Counted from the stretch's first letter, positions 32,666 to 42,002 are shown. The stretch: DNA of 51,808 nucleotides from Christensenellaceae bacterium (GCA_031262595.1 JAISHI010000020.1:1-51808), one strand, 5' to 3'. Numbers and translations are program-made. Notes: a model not told the origin generated them from the sequence alone.

Positions 32666-35600
32666 ATGGAAAAGCCTTTCGTGCATTTACACGTTCATAG
32701 CGAATATAGCCTGCTCGACGGCGCGGCGCGAATTAGCAAGTTAGTTAAAACCGTTAAAGCGCACGGGAGCGATGCCGTAGCGATTACAGACCACGGCAAT
32801 ATGTATGGCGTTTATAAGTTTTATAAGGAATGCAAGAAACAAGGCATAAAAGCCATTATCGGCTGCGAGATTTATATCGTCGACGACCTAACGAACCGCA
32901 CCCCCGAACATAAAGCGCACCTCGTTTTACTCGCGAAGAACAATACGGGCTATTTAAACCTTTGTAAAATAAATACGAAGGCTTGGGGCGACGGGTTTTA
33001 CGGAAAACCGCGCATTGATTATAAGTTTTTAAAAGCGCATAGCGAGGGACTCGTTTGTCTTTCGGCTTGTTTAGCGGGGCATATTCCGCATTTCTTACTT
33101 AAAAATATGTCCGACGAGGCTGCGAATTACGCGAAAACCTTAAAAGACATTTTCGGTGAGGATTTTTATCTCGAGCTTCAAAACCACGGCATGACGGAGC
33201 AAGAATTCGTTAACCCGCTAATAATAAAAATGTCGCGCGAACTTAATATTCCATTAGTTGCGACGAACGACGCGCACTATATTAACCGCGACGACGCGGA
33301 GATGCAAAAGGCGTTGATGGCGGTTGCGACGCGGAGCGATTATTACGACCCGAAACTCAGCGAATATTTCCCGACGAACGAGTTTTATGTTAAATCGCCA
33401 GAGGAAATGTGGGAACTTTTCGGCGAAACACCCGAAGCGCTCCTAAATACGCAAAAAATTGCAAGTCAATGCAATTGCTCGCCGTTCGATAAAGCCGATT
33501 TAATCCCAGCCTTTACAACCCCAACAGGCGAGGACAACGATAAGTATTTCCGTAGGCTAACCGAAGAAGGCCTAACGCGACTTTACGGTTCGATTACGCC
33601 CGAGATTCGCGAACGATACGAGAGCGAATATAAAGTTATTTCGAGCCAAGGCTTTACGGATTATTTCTTAATCGTTGCGGATTTTATCGCGGCGGCGCGG
33701 GACATGGGAATTGCCGTTGGGCCGGGGCGCGGTTCGGGCGCTGGCAGTATCATCGCTTACGCGCTCGGGATAACAAAACTCGACCCGCTTAAATATGACT
33801 TACTTTTCGAGCGGTTCTTACATAGCGAACGCATTACTATGCCGGATTTCGACCTTGATTTTTGTTGCGAACGGCGTGAGGAAGTTATCGAATACGTCCG
33901 CGAAAAATATGGGCGCGATCATGTTTGCCAAATCGTAACGTTCGGAACAATGGCCGCCAAAGCCGCGATTAAAGATATTGCGCGCGTTTTTAAGATGCCA
34001 TACGCCGAAGTCGACCAGATAACCAAACCCATGAATATAAGCGTTGAGTATAAGCCGCCTGTCCTTCCTTATGTTTTCGGGCTTAAAAATATAAAAGACC
34101 CGAAAAACGACCCCGAATTTAAAGAAAAAACCGAAAAAGAACGAGAAAAACTACTCGATGACTATAAAAAAGAGTTATCAAAAGCCGAGGATTTACGAAC
34201 GCCCGAACTTATAGAACTTTATAAAAACAACGACGAAGCCGCGAAGATTATCGACATGGCTATTAAAGTTGAGGGTTTTCCGCGGAACTGTTCGATGCAC
34301 GCAGCTGGCGTTGTTATTTGTAAGCGCGTTGTTGGCGACATAACTCCGCTCGCGAAAAACGGCGATTATATGACGACGCAGTTCGACATGAAAGAAGTCG
34401 AGAGTCTCGGGATGTTAAAAATGGACTTTTTGGGTTTAATTACGTTAACGGATATACAAGGCGCGCTCGTCGATATAAAAAACCAAGTCGGCGCGGACAT
34501 CGATTTTTATTCGGGCGAATACGACGACCAATCCGTTTATAAAATGATAAGCGAGGGCGACACGGACGCGGTTTTCCAACTCGAAAGTGGCGGTTTTAAA
34601 CGCTTTATGAAAGACTTAAAACCGGATTGCATCCAAGATATTATCGCGGGCGTTGCGCTTTTCCGCCCCGGACCTATGGACATGATACCCGAGTATTGTA
34701 AGAATAAGCATAATCCCGACCTAACGACCTACGATCACGAACTGCTTAAACCAATCCTTAAAGAAACCTACGGGCAAATCGTTTACCAAGAGCAAGTTAT
34801 GGAGATTTTCAAGCGCCTCGGAGGTTATAGCCTCGGGCAGGCGGACATGGTTCGGCGCGCGATGGGCAAGAAAGACCACGCCGAAATGGATCGGCAAAAA
34901 AATATCTTTTTATTCGGCGACGAGAAAACGAATATAACAGGCGCTATTTCGAAAGGCGTTCCCGAGGCAACCGCGCGCCATATTTACGAAAAAATGGCGA
35001 AATTCGCGAGTTATGCGTTTAATAAGTCGCACGCCGCTTGTTATGCGTTCCTTTCCTATCAAACCGCGTTCCTTAAAAAGCACTATTATTCGTTCTTTTA
35101 CGCGAGCCTTTTAAATAACCGCATAAATAAATGGGACGACCTAACGCATTATATCGCCCAAGTTAAATCGAAAAAAGTAGATATCCTTCCGCCAGATATA
35201 AATAAGAGCAGCCTTAAATTTACCGTTGAATATAACAGCGACCCAAACTCGTCGCCGATCCGTTTTGGGCTCTCGGCGCTTAAAAACGTCGGCGAGGCGT
35301 TAGTTAAAACTATCCTTGACGAGCGCGAGAAAAATGGCGCGTTTAAAAGTTTTCAAGATTTTTGTAAACGCGTTGATAAGGGTGCGCTTAATAAGAAGTG
35401 TATCGAAAGTTTGATTCTCGGCGGCGCATTTGATAATTTCGGGCATTCGCGCGCCGCGCTTATGTCCGCCTATCCTTTAATCGTTTCGCAAGTTTCTAAT
35501 GACAAAGATAAACAAGCCGAAGGGCAAATCAGCCTTTTCGAAATGTCGCCGAGCCTAACCTCCGCGGAAATTAAAATCCCGAACCTTAAAGAGTTTGACC

Positions 35601-36322
35601 TAACCGAAAAACTTAAATACGAAAAAGAGTTCGTTGGGCTATATTTAAGCGGGCATCCGCTCGAAAAATGGGCGAGTTCGTTCGAAAACTTTAATTTTAA
35701 TACTGGTATGGTTAAGAAAACGAAAAAATCCGCCGACGAGGGCGCGCAAGACGATGAACAAACCGACGAAACCGACGACAGCCTGCCCGAACGCGTGCAG
35801 ATGGGCGCGGTTATCGCGGAATATAAAAAACTTCTAACGAAAGCCGAGAAAAAAGATATGGCGCGGCTCAGGGTCGAAGATTTATACGGTTCAATCGAAG
35901 TTATGGTTTTCCCGAAAACGTTCGAGAAATGCAAATCAAACCTTTTCGTCGGTTCTGCTATCCAAATTCAAGGAAAACTCCAACAACGCGAGGGCGAAGA
36001 GCCGACAATCCTCGCCGAAAGTATCTTTCCGCTTGGAACGGAAATTAAAACCGAAACGCAATATAACCCCCAAATCGCAAAACCGACCGAAAAGCCTGCC
36101 GAAAAACCAAAACGCCTTTGCCTTAAATTCGACGTTAATAACGCGGAAATCTACGCCGAAGTTATGTCGATTTTAACGGATTATAGCGGAACTTGCGCCG
36201 TTGCGATTCGCGATTCGGGAACTGGACAACTCTTCGCGCCAAAACAACGCGTCCGCGAATGCAGTTCAATCCTTTACGAACTCTCGGCCATTCTCGGCGA
36301 CGATTGCGTGATATTTATTTAA
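32666..36322 (+). CDS. dnaE: DNA polymerase III alpha subunit (DnaE type)
   Basis: Replicative polymerase of 1218 aa. The PHP domain (FVHLHVHSEYSLLDGAARI, ITDHGNMYG) is at 1-230; the polymerase core has GPGRGSGAGSIIAYALGIT and MPDFDLDFCCERREEVIEYV (catalytic Asp pair), then AVFQLESGGFKRFMKDLKP; the HhH and OB-fold regions follow (about 950-1130, QMGAVIAEYKKLLTKAEKKD). No exonuclease insertion, so it is DnaE and not PolC. In Firmicutes PolC usually extends and DnaE starts strands, but some Clostridia use DnaE1 differently; this cannot be decided here. Confidence 0.97.
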   Translation: MEKPFVHLHVHSEYSLLDGAARISKLVKTVKAHGSDAVAITDHGNMYGVYKFYKECKKQGIKAIIGCEIYIVDDLTNRTPEHKAHLVLLAKNNTGYLNLCKINTKAWGDGFYGKPRIDYKFLKAHSEGLVCLSACLAGHIPHFLLKNMSDEAANYAKTLKDIFGEDFYLELQNHGMTEQEFVNPLIIKMSRELNIPLVATNDAHYINRDDAEMQKALMAVATRSDYYDPKLSEYFPTNEFYVKSPEEMWELFGETPEALLNTQKIASQCNCSPFDKADLIPAFTTPTGEDNDKYFRRLTEEGLTRLYGSITPEIRERYESEYKVISSQGFTDYFLIVADFIAAARDMGIAVGPGRGSGAGSIIAYALGITKLDPLKYDLLFERFLHSERITMPDFDLDFCCERREEVIEYVREKYGRDHVCQIVTFGTMAAKAAIKDIARVFKMPYAEVDQITKPMNISVEYKPPVLPYVFGLKNIKDPKNDPEFKEKTEKEREKLLDDYKKELSKAEDLRTPELIELYKNNDEAAKIIDMAIKVEGFPRNCSMHAAGVVICKRVVGDITPLAKNGDYMTTQFDMKEVESLGMLKMDFLGLITLTDIQGALVDIKNQVGADIDFYSGEYDDQSVYKMISEGDTDAVFQLESGGFKRFMKDLKPDCIQDIIAGVALFRPGPMDMIPEYCKNKHNPDLTTYDHELLKPILKETYGQIVYQEQVMEIFKRLGGYSLGQADMVRRAMGKKDHAEMDRQKNIFLFGDEKTNITGAISKGVPEATARHIYEKMAKFASYAFNKSHAACYAFLSYQTAFLKKHYYSFFYASLLNNRINKWDDLTHYIAQVKSKKVDILPPDINKSSLKFTVEYNSDPNSSPIRFGLSALKNVGEALVKTILDEREKNGAFKSFQDFCKRVDKGALNKKCIESLILGGAFDNFGHSRAALMSAYPLIVSQVSNDKDKQAEGQISLFEMSPSLTSAEIKIPNLKEFDLTEKLKYEKEFVGLYLSGHPLEKWASSFENFNFNTGMVKKTKKSADEGAQDDEQTDETDDSLPERVQMGAVIAEYKKLLTKAEKKDMARLRVEDLYGSIEVMVFPKTFEKCKSNLFVGSAIQIQGKLQQREGEEPTILAESIFPLGTEIKTETQYNPQIAKPTEKPAEKPKRLCLKFDVNNAEIYAEVMSILTDYSGTCAVAIRDSGTGQLFAPKQRVRECSSILYELSAILGDDCVIFI

Positions 36323-36326
36323 CGCC

Positions 36327-36352
36327 ATAAAAAACCGCGGAAGCGGCTTTTT
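36327..36352. terminator. Terminator between dnaE and the 36356 gene
   Basis: AAAAACCGC-GGAA-GCGGCTTTTT, with one bulged C. It can serve both converging genes. Confidence 0.7.
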
Positions 36353-36355
36353 ATT

Positions 36356-36769
36356 TTAAACACAAGTGCATTGAACGCTAGGATTTGTTGTGTATGTAGT
36401 GGTTGGGGTTGTGTAAGATGTTGTCGGCGTGCATTGAACGGTTGGCGTTGTCGTATATGTAGTGGTTGGGGTTGCGTATTGAACGCTTGGTTGAACGTAT
36501 TGAACCGTCGGGGTCGTATAACTAACGACAGGTTGCGCATATGTAGTCCCCGCACAGATGGCATTTTGCGCCAAATATGGGTTGCCACCCGCTAGCATCG
36601 CAGCTTCGAGGCGCGTTATTCGCGCGGCTTCGGCTTCGATCGCGCTCCCTTCTTGAAGCATCATAAACAGCGATAATAGGCTTGTTGTGTTTGTTGCGAT
36701 ATTAACGTTATTTGCTTGTGCGTAAATTCCAAGCCCTAATATCGCGGGCATAAGTAAATCTTTTTGCAT
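36356..36769 (-). CDS. Unknown protein with Thr/Tyr/Pro-rich repeat tail
   Basis: A 137-aa protein, not recognised. The N-terminal half (1-75) is mildly hydrophobic (LLMPAILGLGIYAQANNVNI); the second half repeats VQY/TPTTTYTT units and ends in VQCTCV with scattered Cys. At the DNA level a segment beginning tatgtagtggttggggttg recurs twice. A good ribosome site taaaggagaataaa precedes the ATG. It forms a likely unit with the next gene upstream (39 bp). The Tyr/Thr/Cys-rich repeats recall structural spore coat or exosporium proteins, which is only a guess. Confidence 0.65.
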   Translation of the reverse strand: MQKDLLMPAILGLGIYAQANNVNIATNTTSLLSLFMMLQEGSAIEAEAARITRLEAAMLAGGNPYLAQNAICAGTTYAQPVVSYTTPTVQYVQPSVQYATPTTTYTTTPTVQCTPTTSYTTPTTTYTTNPSVQCTCV

Positions 36770-36808
36770 TTTATTCTCCTTTATAATTATATTTCTTCTT
36801 CTTTGGCG

Positions 36809-37387
36809 CTAACATTTCCCGCGTGGCGTTAGCGGAAGGTTAAAAAATTCCGCGCAAAGTTGCGATTCATAGTCGACCGAGTTTGGAACTGCTAAAATCC
36901 CAAAAGCCGGAACAACAAGCGCTGTATCAACAACGACTTTTGTTGTTAATGCCTTGCAAGCCGCGGAGATTATCGTCCCGTTTTGCAAAAACGTCCCGCT
37001 CAGTATTTGAACAGCCGAAATTATCTTTACTCCGGGCTGGGTTAAGGCGTCCGTTGGATAATACATAACAGTGGATTTTGTTTGGGTTATTCCGCTTGTT
37101 GTCGTAACGATTTTTCCGTTCGCATCGCGTAAAGTTACCGTTAGCGGCGTCGTAGCAGTTATAGCAATATCCGAATAACTTTGGCGACCCGAAATTGGAT
37201 TTATCGTTAAATTCGTTATAACGCCTTCGCCGCTTTGCGTAGCAGAAATAAAAGTATACGGCGGAACCGAGTCGGGCGGAATCGCGTCTAAAACTAAAAC
37301 CGCGTTCCCATCTTTTTCGCGCTTTATGCAACTATCAAGTATTCGTTGGACTTGAATCGCAACATTTTGCTCAGTTGCTGTTGGCAT
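36809..37387 (-). CDS. Unknown beta-rich protein upstream of the repeat protein
   Basis: A 192-aa protein, not recognised. It begins MPTATEQNVAIQVQRILDSC; the sequence is rich in Val/Thr and short beta strands (YSDIAITATTPLTVTLRDAN, VVVDTALVVPAFGILAVP), with four Cys, including IKRE preceded by SC, and a C-terminal RGKC. No signal peptide or membrane helix. The ribosome site aaaaggagaagca sets the start. Together with the repeat protein downstream it may be a spore surface pair, inferred only from composition. Confidence 0.65.
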   Translation of the reverse strand: MPTATEQNVAIQVQRILDSCIKREKDGNAVLVLDAIPPDSVPPYTFISATQSGEGVITNLTINPISGRQSYSDIAITATTPLTVTLRDANGKIVTTTSGITQTKSTVMYYPTDALTQPGVKIISAVQILSGTFLQNGTIISAACKALTTKVVVDTALVVPAFGILAVPNSVDYESQLCAEFFNLPLTPRGKC

Positions 37388-37459
37388 TGCTTCTCCTTTT
37401 AAGGCGGGTCAACCCCAAACCGATATAGATATGTCTTTTATATGTGCATATATATATTT

Positions 37460-38218
37460 ATGTTAAAAGAAATCTTTTACGGGAATTATAAGGTCTTTTA
37501 TAAAGTTGTTGGCTCGGAAAACGCGCCGATTTTAGTTTGCCTGCATGGTTGGGGCGGCGGACTTAATTCGTTCGCAAGTCTCGAGCCTTTTTTATCTCCA
37601 AAATACAAACTCATAATTCCGGAACTACCTTGTTTTCAAAAAACGGATACGCGTGAGCCGAATTTTGCATATTCTTTAACGGATTACGCGAATATTGTCG
37701 CGGATATTTTAAAAAACGAGGGCGTTTCGAATTTTAAAAACGACGGCGCGCACGATGACGCGAACGTTTCAAACTATTCTATCCTCGCCCATTCTTTCGG
37801 CGCGCGAGTCGCCGTTCAACCCGAGTTAACCGCGACTTCATATATAATAACCGGCGGTGCGGGCTTGCCCCCAAAGTTTAATTTTAAAACCTATCTTAAA
37901 ATAAAACTCCATAAATTCTTTAAAATCGGGCGCGGAAGCCGCGATTGGCAAAACCTAACCCCGAACGGAAAACAAACCTTTAATAACATCCGCGTCGACC
38001 TAACCGAAAACTATAAAAGTATCGATAAACCCACGCTTTTAATTTGGGGCGCGGGCGATAATGAAACTCCGCTTTACATGGGAAAGGCAATAAACTCGCT
38101 CATAAAAACGAGTTCTCTAACCGTTTATGAGGGCGCAAAACATTTTTGTTTTATCGATGAGCCGATGCGGTTTGCGAACGACGTTTTGCTGTTTTTAAAA
38201 GCGTGGCATCGTGTTTAA
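37460..38218 (+). CDS. Alpha/beta hydrolase
   Basis: A 252-aa alpha/beta-fold hydrolase. The oxyanion segment ILVCLHGWGGGLNSF and the nucleophile elbow ILAHSFGARVAV (Ser) are clear; TLLIWGAGDNETPLYMG gives the Asp and EGAKHFCFIDEP the His of the triad. I use ATG at 37460 (MLKEIFYGNY) instead of 37442. The AT-rich upstream region (tatatatattt) resembles a -10. It overlaps the murF-like gene by 8 bp, a pairing suggestive of cell-wall or D-Ala-linked metabolism, but the substrate is unknown. Confidence 0.88.
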   Translation: MLKEIFYGNYKVFYKVVGSENAPILVCLHGWGGGLNSFASLEPFLSPKYKLIIPELPCFQKTDTREPNFAYSLTDYANIVADILKNEGVSNFKNDGAHDDANVSNYSILAHSFGARVAVQPELTATSYIITGGAGLPPKFNFKTYLKIKLHKFFKIGRGSRDWQNLTPNGKQTFNNIRVDLTENYKSIDKPTLLIWGAGDNETPLYMGKAINSLIKTSSLTVYEGAKHFCFIDEPMRFANDVLLFLKAWHRV

Positions 38219-39527
38219 GGTCGTTTTTAGCGCCGTGGTGGCGTTTCTATGCGTTTTCGTGTCAAAACCCTTCGTGCATTACCTCCAACTTTCGGGCTAT
38301 AAAGTGCGCAAAGATTTTCTAAAAACTTCGCTGCGTTTAATAAAAAATAATCGCAAAACTCCGCTAAAACTGACGCCACGCATAATGCGTTTTTTCATTT
38401 TCGAAGCGATCGTATCCGCCATTTTAGCATTCTTGTTGGGTTGGTTTGCGCCGTTGTTATTATTGTCCGTGTCGGCAAAAGTTTTGTTAACGCTTGCCCT
38501 AACCGCGCCGCTCGAAGCCGTAATCGCGCGACATTATATAAGAAAAGCCGTTAAAAAAATCAAATACCGCGACTTAATCGTCATCGGGATAACCGGCAGC
38601 GCAGGCAAAACCAGCACGAAAAATATCTTGGCGCAACTCCTCGGGACGCAATTTTCGGTTCTAGCGAGCCCGCATAGTTTTAATACGCCGAGCGGTTTTT
38701 CGCGCACGATAAACGAGCATTATAACGGACAACAAATCCTAATTATGGAAATGGGCGCGCGGCGCGTTGGCGATATCGCGAAGTTATGTAAGTTAACGAA
38801 CCCAACTTACGGCATAATAACGACGGTAAACCCACAACACCTCGAAACCTTTAAAACGATCGAAAATATCGCGAAAACGAAGGAAGAACTCGCGAGAGCG
38901 CTCCCGAAAAATGGTTTTTTAGTCAGCAACGCCGAGAACGAATTTTGTCGAAACTTTAAGAGCGAGGCGAAAATCGCGCTTGTTTCTAGTGCGGATGCGC
39001 CGGAAACGAATTTACTCGGCGCTCATAACGCGCTAAATATTGCGGCGGCGTCTGCTATGGCGCGGTATCTCGGCATAAGCGAGGAGGTTATCGCGGAGAC
39101 TTGCCTAAAACTAACCCAAACACCCCACCGCCTTGAACTTATAAAATCCCAAAACGGAATAAATATCCTCGACGATAGTTATAACGCGAATATCGACGGC
39201 GCGCGAGAAGCGTTAAAAGTTTTGCGCTCGTTCGGGGGCAAACGCGTTGTCCAAACCGCAGGGCTCGTCGAGCAAGGCAAGAATTCATATAACGCAAACT
39301 TTGCGCTCGGCGAGGAAATAGCGAAGAACGCAAACGTGGTTATCCTCGTCGGCGAAACGAATAAAACCGCAATTTTAGACGGAATAAACGCAACGAAAGA
39401 AACCGCCGAACCCCTCGACGTTTATACCGTTCTAAATAACGCCGAGGCCATGGCGCTTTACCCTAAAATTCTAAAATCCGGCGACGCCCTTCTAATCGAA
39501 AACGACCTCCCCGACGGCTACAAATAA
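38211..39527 (+). CDS. murF: MurF-like Mur ligase (UDP-MurNAc-tripeptide D-Ala-D-Ala ligase)
   Basis: ATP-dependent ligase that adds D-Ala-D-Ala to the peptidoglycan precursor. The protein has 438 aa. It has an atypical N-terminus with hydrophobic segments (about 1-20 and 65-100, LLGWFAPLLLLSVSAKVLLT) in place of the usual UDP-binding domain. The central domain has IGITGSAGKTSTKN, LIMEMGARRVGDIAKL and TTVNPQHLETF; the C-terminal domain has ILDDSYNANIDGAREAL, then LVGETN and LIENDLPDGYK. The combination of membrane segments with a Mur ligase core is the MurF variant seen in several Firmicutes; another Mur-ligase-like role cannot be excluded. Confidence 0.85.
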   Translation: MFKVVFSAVVAFLCVFVSKPFVHYLQLSGYKVRKDFLKTSLRLIKNNRKTPLKLTPRIMRFFIFEAIVSAILAFLLGWFAPLLLLSVSAKVLLTLALTAPLEAVIARHYIRKAVKKIKYRDLIVIGITGSAGKTSTKNILAQLLGTQFSVLASPHSFNTPSGFSRTINEHYNGQQILIMEMGARRVGDIAKLCKLTNPTYGIITTVNPQHLETFKTIENIAKTKEELARALPKNGFLVSNAENEFCRNFKSEAKIALVSSADAPETNLLGAHNALNIAAASAMARYLGISEEVIAETCLKLTQTPHRLELIKSQNGINILDDSYNANIDGAREALKVLRSFGGKRVVQTAGLVEQGKNSYNANFALGEEIAKNANVVILVGETNKTAILDGINATKETAEPLDVYTVLNNAEAMALYPKILKSGDALLIENDLPDGYK

Positions 39528-39567
39528 CTTGCAAAAAGCCCGCGCTTTATGTTAATATACGGCGTTA

Positions 39568-39606
39568 GTTCTGGTAGCTCAGCTGGATAGAGCATCGCCC
39601 TTCTAA
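39568..39606 (+). pseudogene. 5' part of a disrupted tRNA-Arg(TCT) gene; attL
   Basis: GTTCTGG-TA-GCTC-AGCTGGAT-AGAGC-A-TCGCC-CTTCTAA: acceptor 5' strand, full D arm, anticodon 5' strand and the whole anticodon loop. After CTTCTAA the sequence (taatgtaatc) cannot complete the tRNA. Its promoter survives (TTGCAA-18-TAATAT just upstream). The missing part is at 44919-44956. Confidence 0.9.
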
Positions 39607-39777
39607 TAATGTAATCTATGCTGTATCTTGTGGCGGTTTATTAAGTAAAAGCGGTATATGTTGTGGTTTTCGTTAAGATTTTAGAATTTCGTAGAATAAT
39701 TCCATAGTTTAGTTCCATACAAACATCGATTTTCCTTGTTTTTTCCCAGTTTTCATTCTATACTAGGCTCACATTAA
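39607..39777. other. attL-proximal arm of the element, possible integrase arm sites
   Basis: No gene. Imperfect direct repeats TGTATCTTGTGG and GTATATGTTGTGG, and AT-rich inverted strings around gaatttcgtagaataattcc, could be arm-type integrase sites. The tRNA promoter TTGTTT-17-TATACT begins near 39738. Confidence 0.4.
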
Positions 39778-39854
39778 GTTCGGGTAGCATAACTGGATAA
39801 TGCACGTGCCTTCTAAGCACGTGAGTGTGGGTTCGAGCCCCGCCCCGAACGCCA
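39778..39854 (+). tRNA. tRNA-Arg (anticodon TCT) carried by the element
   Basis: Complete cloverleaf: acceptor GTTCGGG/CCCGAAC, D stem GCAT/ATGC, anticodon stem CGTGC/GCACG with loop CTTCTAA, T stem GTGGG/CCCGC with loop TTCGAGC, discriminator G and encoded CCA. It decodes the same codons as the split gene but differs from it in most stems, so it is not a copy of the target. A promoter TTGTTT-17 bp-TATACT lies about 13 bp upstream. It ends 5 bp before the integrase stop (opposite strand). Confidence 0.95.
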
Positions 39855-39859
39855 AAATG

Positions 39860-41266
39860 CTAAACTACTGACTTCAGCATACCGTTAAGTATGTCTGCCA
39901 CGTCTTTGTTATCTTCTTCCATGTAATGGGCATAGACCGACAACGTAATGTTTGGGTTAGAGTGTCCGCAGAAGTTTGCAACCGCCTTTGGCGAAATCTT
40001 TGCACGCAATAGACGCGTTATAACACTATGTCGAAGCGAGTGCAATGATACGTGTTGTAATCCGTTTTGGTTTAGCATTTTATCTAACCATTTACTTGGG
40101 GCGCGCGTGCTTAATTGCCCCCCATCATAGCGAGTGAATACCCAATTCCCCTCTTTCCAAATATCTTTGAGCCTTAATTTTTCCATGTCTTGCCATGATT
40201 TGTATTCTAAAATTATTTGCAATAAATTTTCTGGAATTGGAATACGCCTTTTTGATGTTCTTGTCTTTGGCTCTTTCGTAACCATTTTGTGAAACGGCGC
40301 ACCAACGTATGACGAACTGCGCAAAATCGAAACAAGGCGTTTTTCGAAGTCGAAATCTCCCCATTGCAAACCAAGCAACTCGCCTTTGCGTATCCCCAAA
40401 GTAAATAATGTTGCGATAACTGCTTTATGCTGTATATTGCTTTCGTTGTTAATGGCATTTTGCAAAATGTCGCTTTCTTTTTGTGTTAAGATTTTCTTCT
40501 CTGGGACTTCGCCGTAAAGGTCGCCTATTGATACAGTGTTTTTCGCTGGGTTTCTACCTATTATTTCTTCTTTAACGGCTGAATTGAGTATTGCAAAGAG
40601 TGTTCTGCGGTAAATCAATTTTGAGCTTTTACTGTAAAAGGTTTTGCTTTTTATCCTTTCGAAATATTGAGAAACATTTATGCCCAAAGCTTTCGCTATG
40701 ATTTCTGCCAACTCCCACCGTATGTTTTTGCCGTGACGAGCATAATAAATAGTTGCGGTTGATATAGGGAACTCTCGACATATATCGTCAATGCAGATAT
40801 GTTTTGTCTTGATTACTTCATCAAACGATTTTATCATTTTCGCCGTGTCGGGTCTATCTAACATTTTCCCATTGAGAAATTTAGCTACCGCTTTGCAGTC
40901 GCTTGGATTCATAGTTTTAAGTGGAATATGCCCGATTAAACTGTTTAAGTCTTTAACTATTTTCATGTTTCGGCTGTAAGATGTTGGGGAATTTTTACGC
41001 CGGCTATCTTCCAACCACTCGTTAGCATGTTCGGCAAAAGTTTTCCTTGAGTTGAAACTTATTTTATTCTCGATTTCTTGTTTTGCCTTTTCATGGACTT
41101 CATTGTCAAAGTTAATTGCTATCGCCCTTGCTTTTCGAGACGCGTCATGCGCGCTCATTTCTTTTGGTTTTCGCCAACTTGTGTTATACGATTTACCTTT
41201 TACCATTGCTTGTATTTGATAAACCACCGTGCCGTCTTTTAGACTTCTCGTATGAATTGTTGCCAT
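39860..41266 (-). CDS. int: Tyrosine recombinase (integrase)
   Basis: Site-specific integrase of the element, 468 aa. Catalytic residues: Arg in TLGIRKGELLGLQWGDF, His-x-x-Arg in HSLRHSVITRLL, His in ANFCGHSNPNIT and Tyr nucleophile in LSVYAHYMEE. An N-terminal arm-binding domain and SAM-like core-binding domain (about 60-200) precede it; between about residues 165 and 205 a helix-turn-helix-like segment (FPISTATIYYARHGKNIRWE) seems inserted. It adjoins attL and the tRNA, as usual for tRNA-targeting integrases. It is 1 bp downstream of the excisionase-like gene. Confidence 0.95.
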   Translation of the reverse strand: MATIHTRSLKDGTVVYQIQAMVKGKSYNTSWRKPKEMSAHDASRKARAIAINFDNEVHEKAKQEIENKISFNSRKTFAEHANEWLEDSRRKNSPTSYSRNMKIVKDLNSLIGHIPLKTMNPSDCKAVAKFLNGKMLDRPDTAKMIKSFDEVIKTKHICIDDICREFPISTATIYYARHGKNIRWELAEIIAKALGINVSQYFERIKSKTFYSKSSKLIYRRTLFAILNSAVKEEIIGRNPAKNTVSIGDLYGEVPEKKILTQKESDILQNAINNESNIQHKAVIATLFTLGIRKGELLGLQWGDFDFEKRLVSILRSSSYVGAPFHKMVTKEPKTRTSKRRIPIPENLLQIILEYKSWQDMEKLRLKDIWKEGNWVFTRYDGGQLSTRAPSKWLDKMLNQNGLQHVSLHSLRHSVITRLLRAKISPKAVANFCGHSNPNITLSVYAHYMEEDNKDVADILNGMLKSVV

Positions 41267-41267
41267 T

Positions 41268-41525
41268 TTAATTTACTCCTTTTCTTAAAAAATTTAATAA
41301 ACTGTCCCAATAAATTAACTGTTTATTGCCGTTTACAGACAGCGCCTTGATTTTGCCTTTCCGCATCCATTGACGCAAAGCATAATCGGTAATTTGACAC
41401 CCTTGGTCTAAAACCTTTAACTCCTTTATCGTTTGTTCAACCGTGCGAAGTTTTGGAACTTGTTGCGACGTAGCAACCGATAAAGTTTTATTTGACTGTC
41501 CGAAATAATCTTCGAATAATTTCAT
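41268..41525 (-). CDS. Excisionase-like helix-turn-helix protein
   Basis: An 85-aa protein with a MerR/excisionase-type winged helix: GCQITDYALRQWMRKGKIKAL then GNKQLIYWDSLLNFL. Such proteins bind the attachment sites and bias the integrase towards excision. The ribosome site gaaggaggaaaaa precedes the ATG. It is in one operon with int. Confidence 0.8.
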   Translation of the reverse strand: MKLFEDYFGQSNKTLSVATSQQVPKLRTVEQTIKELKVLDQGCQITDYALRQWMRKGKIKALSVNGNKQLIYWDSLLNFLRKGVN

Positions 41526-41702
41526 GTTTTTTCCTCCTTCTGTTAAATTGAAAGTGGTATTAAATACCCTTTGTATCCATAATATCGAAACTACTAGTTT
41601 CTATTTTGATTTTCATCATCCGTGCGATTATTATAGGTTCAAAAAATCAAGTTTGGCTTGCAAAACATTTTTTAAAAAACTTTTTTCATGTTAAATTGTT
41701 GT

Positions 41703-42002
41703 ATGGATAAAAATGAAAGATATCAACTTACCTGTGAGAAAAAATGGCATGAAAGAGAAATAAGAGGCTTTATTCGCCAAAGATATGAAGACATTATTCG
41801 CGCAACTGGTCTTTCAGAATACGAATTGTCCATTCGTATAGGGTATTCAAAACAAACACTTCGCCAAATAGTAATTGGCGAACGAAAACCATCTGTGCAT
41901 GCCTTATTTTGGTTTTGTAAAAATGTTGGTATAACGCTAGGGCAATTTGCTGATGCCGATATCGACGAGATAAGAAAAATCGTTCGAGATAAATTTAAAT
42001 AA
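41703..42002 (+). CDS. Cro/CI-type helix-turn-helix regulator
   Basis: A 99-aa DNA-binding protein, divergent from xis-int. The HTH reads ATGLSEYELSIRIGYSKQTL then RQIVIGERKPSVHALFWFC, a typical XRE fold. Start ATG at 41703 (MDKNERYQLT) is preferred over 41688; a TTAAAT -10 lies 6 nt upstream, again leaderless. Position between divergent integration genes and cargo suggests it is the element's repressor. Confidence 0.8.
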   Translation: MDKNERYQLTCEKKWHEREIRGFIRQRYEDIIRATGLSEYELSIRIGYSKQTLRQIVIGERKPSVHALFWFCKNVGITLGQFADADIDEIRKIVRDKFK

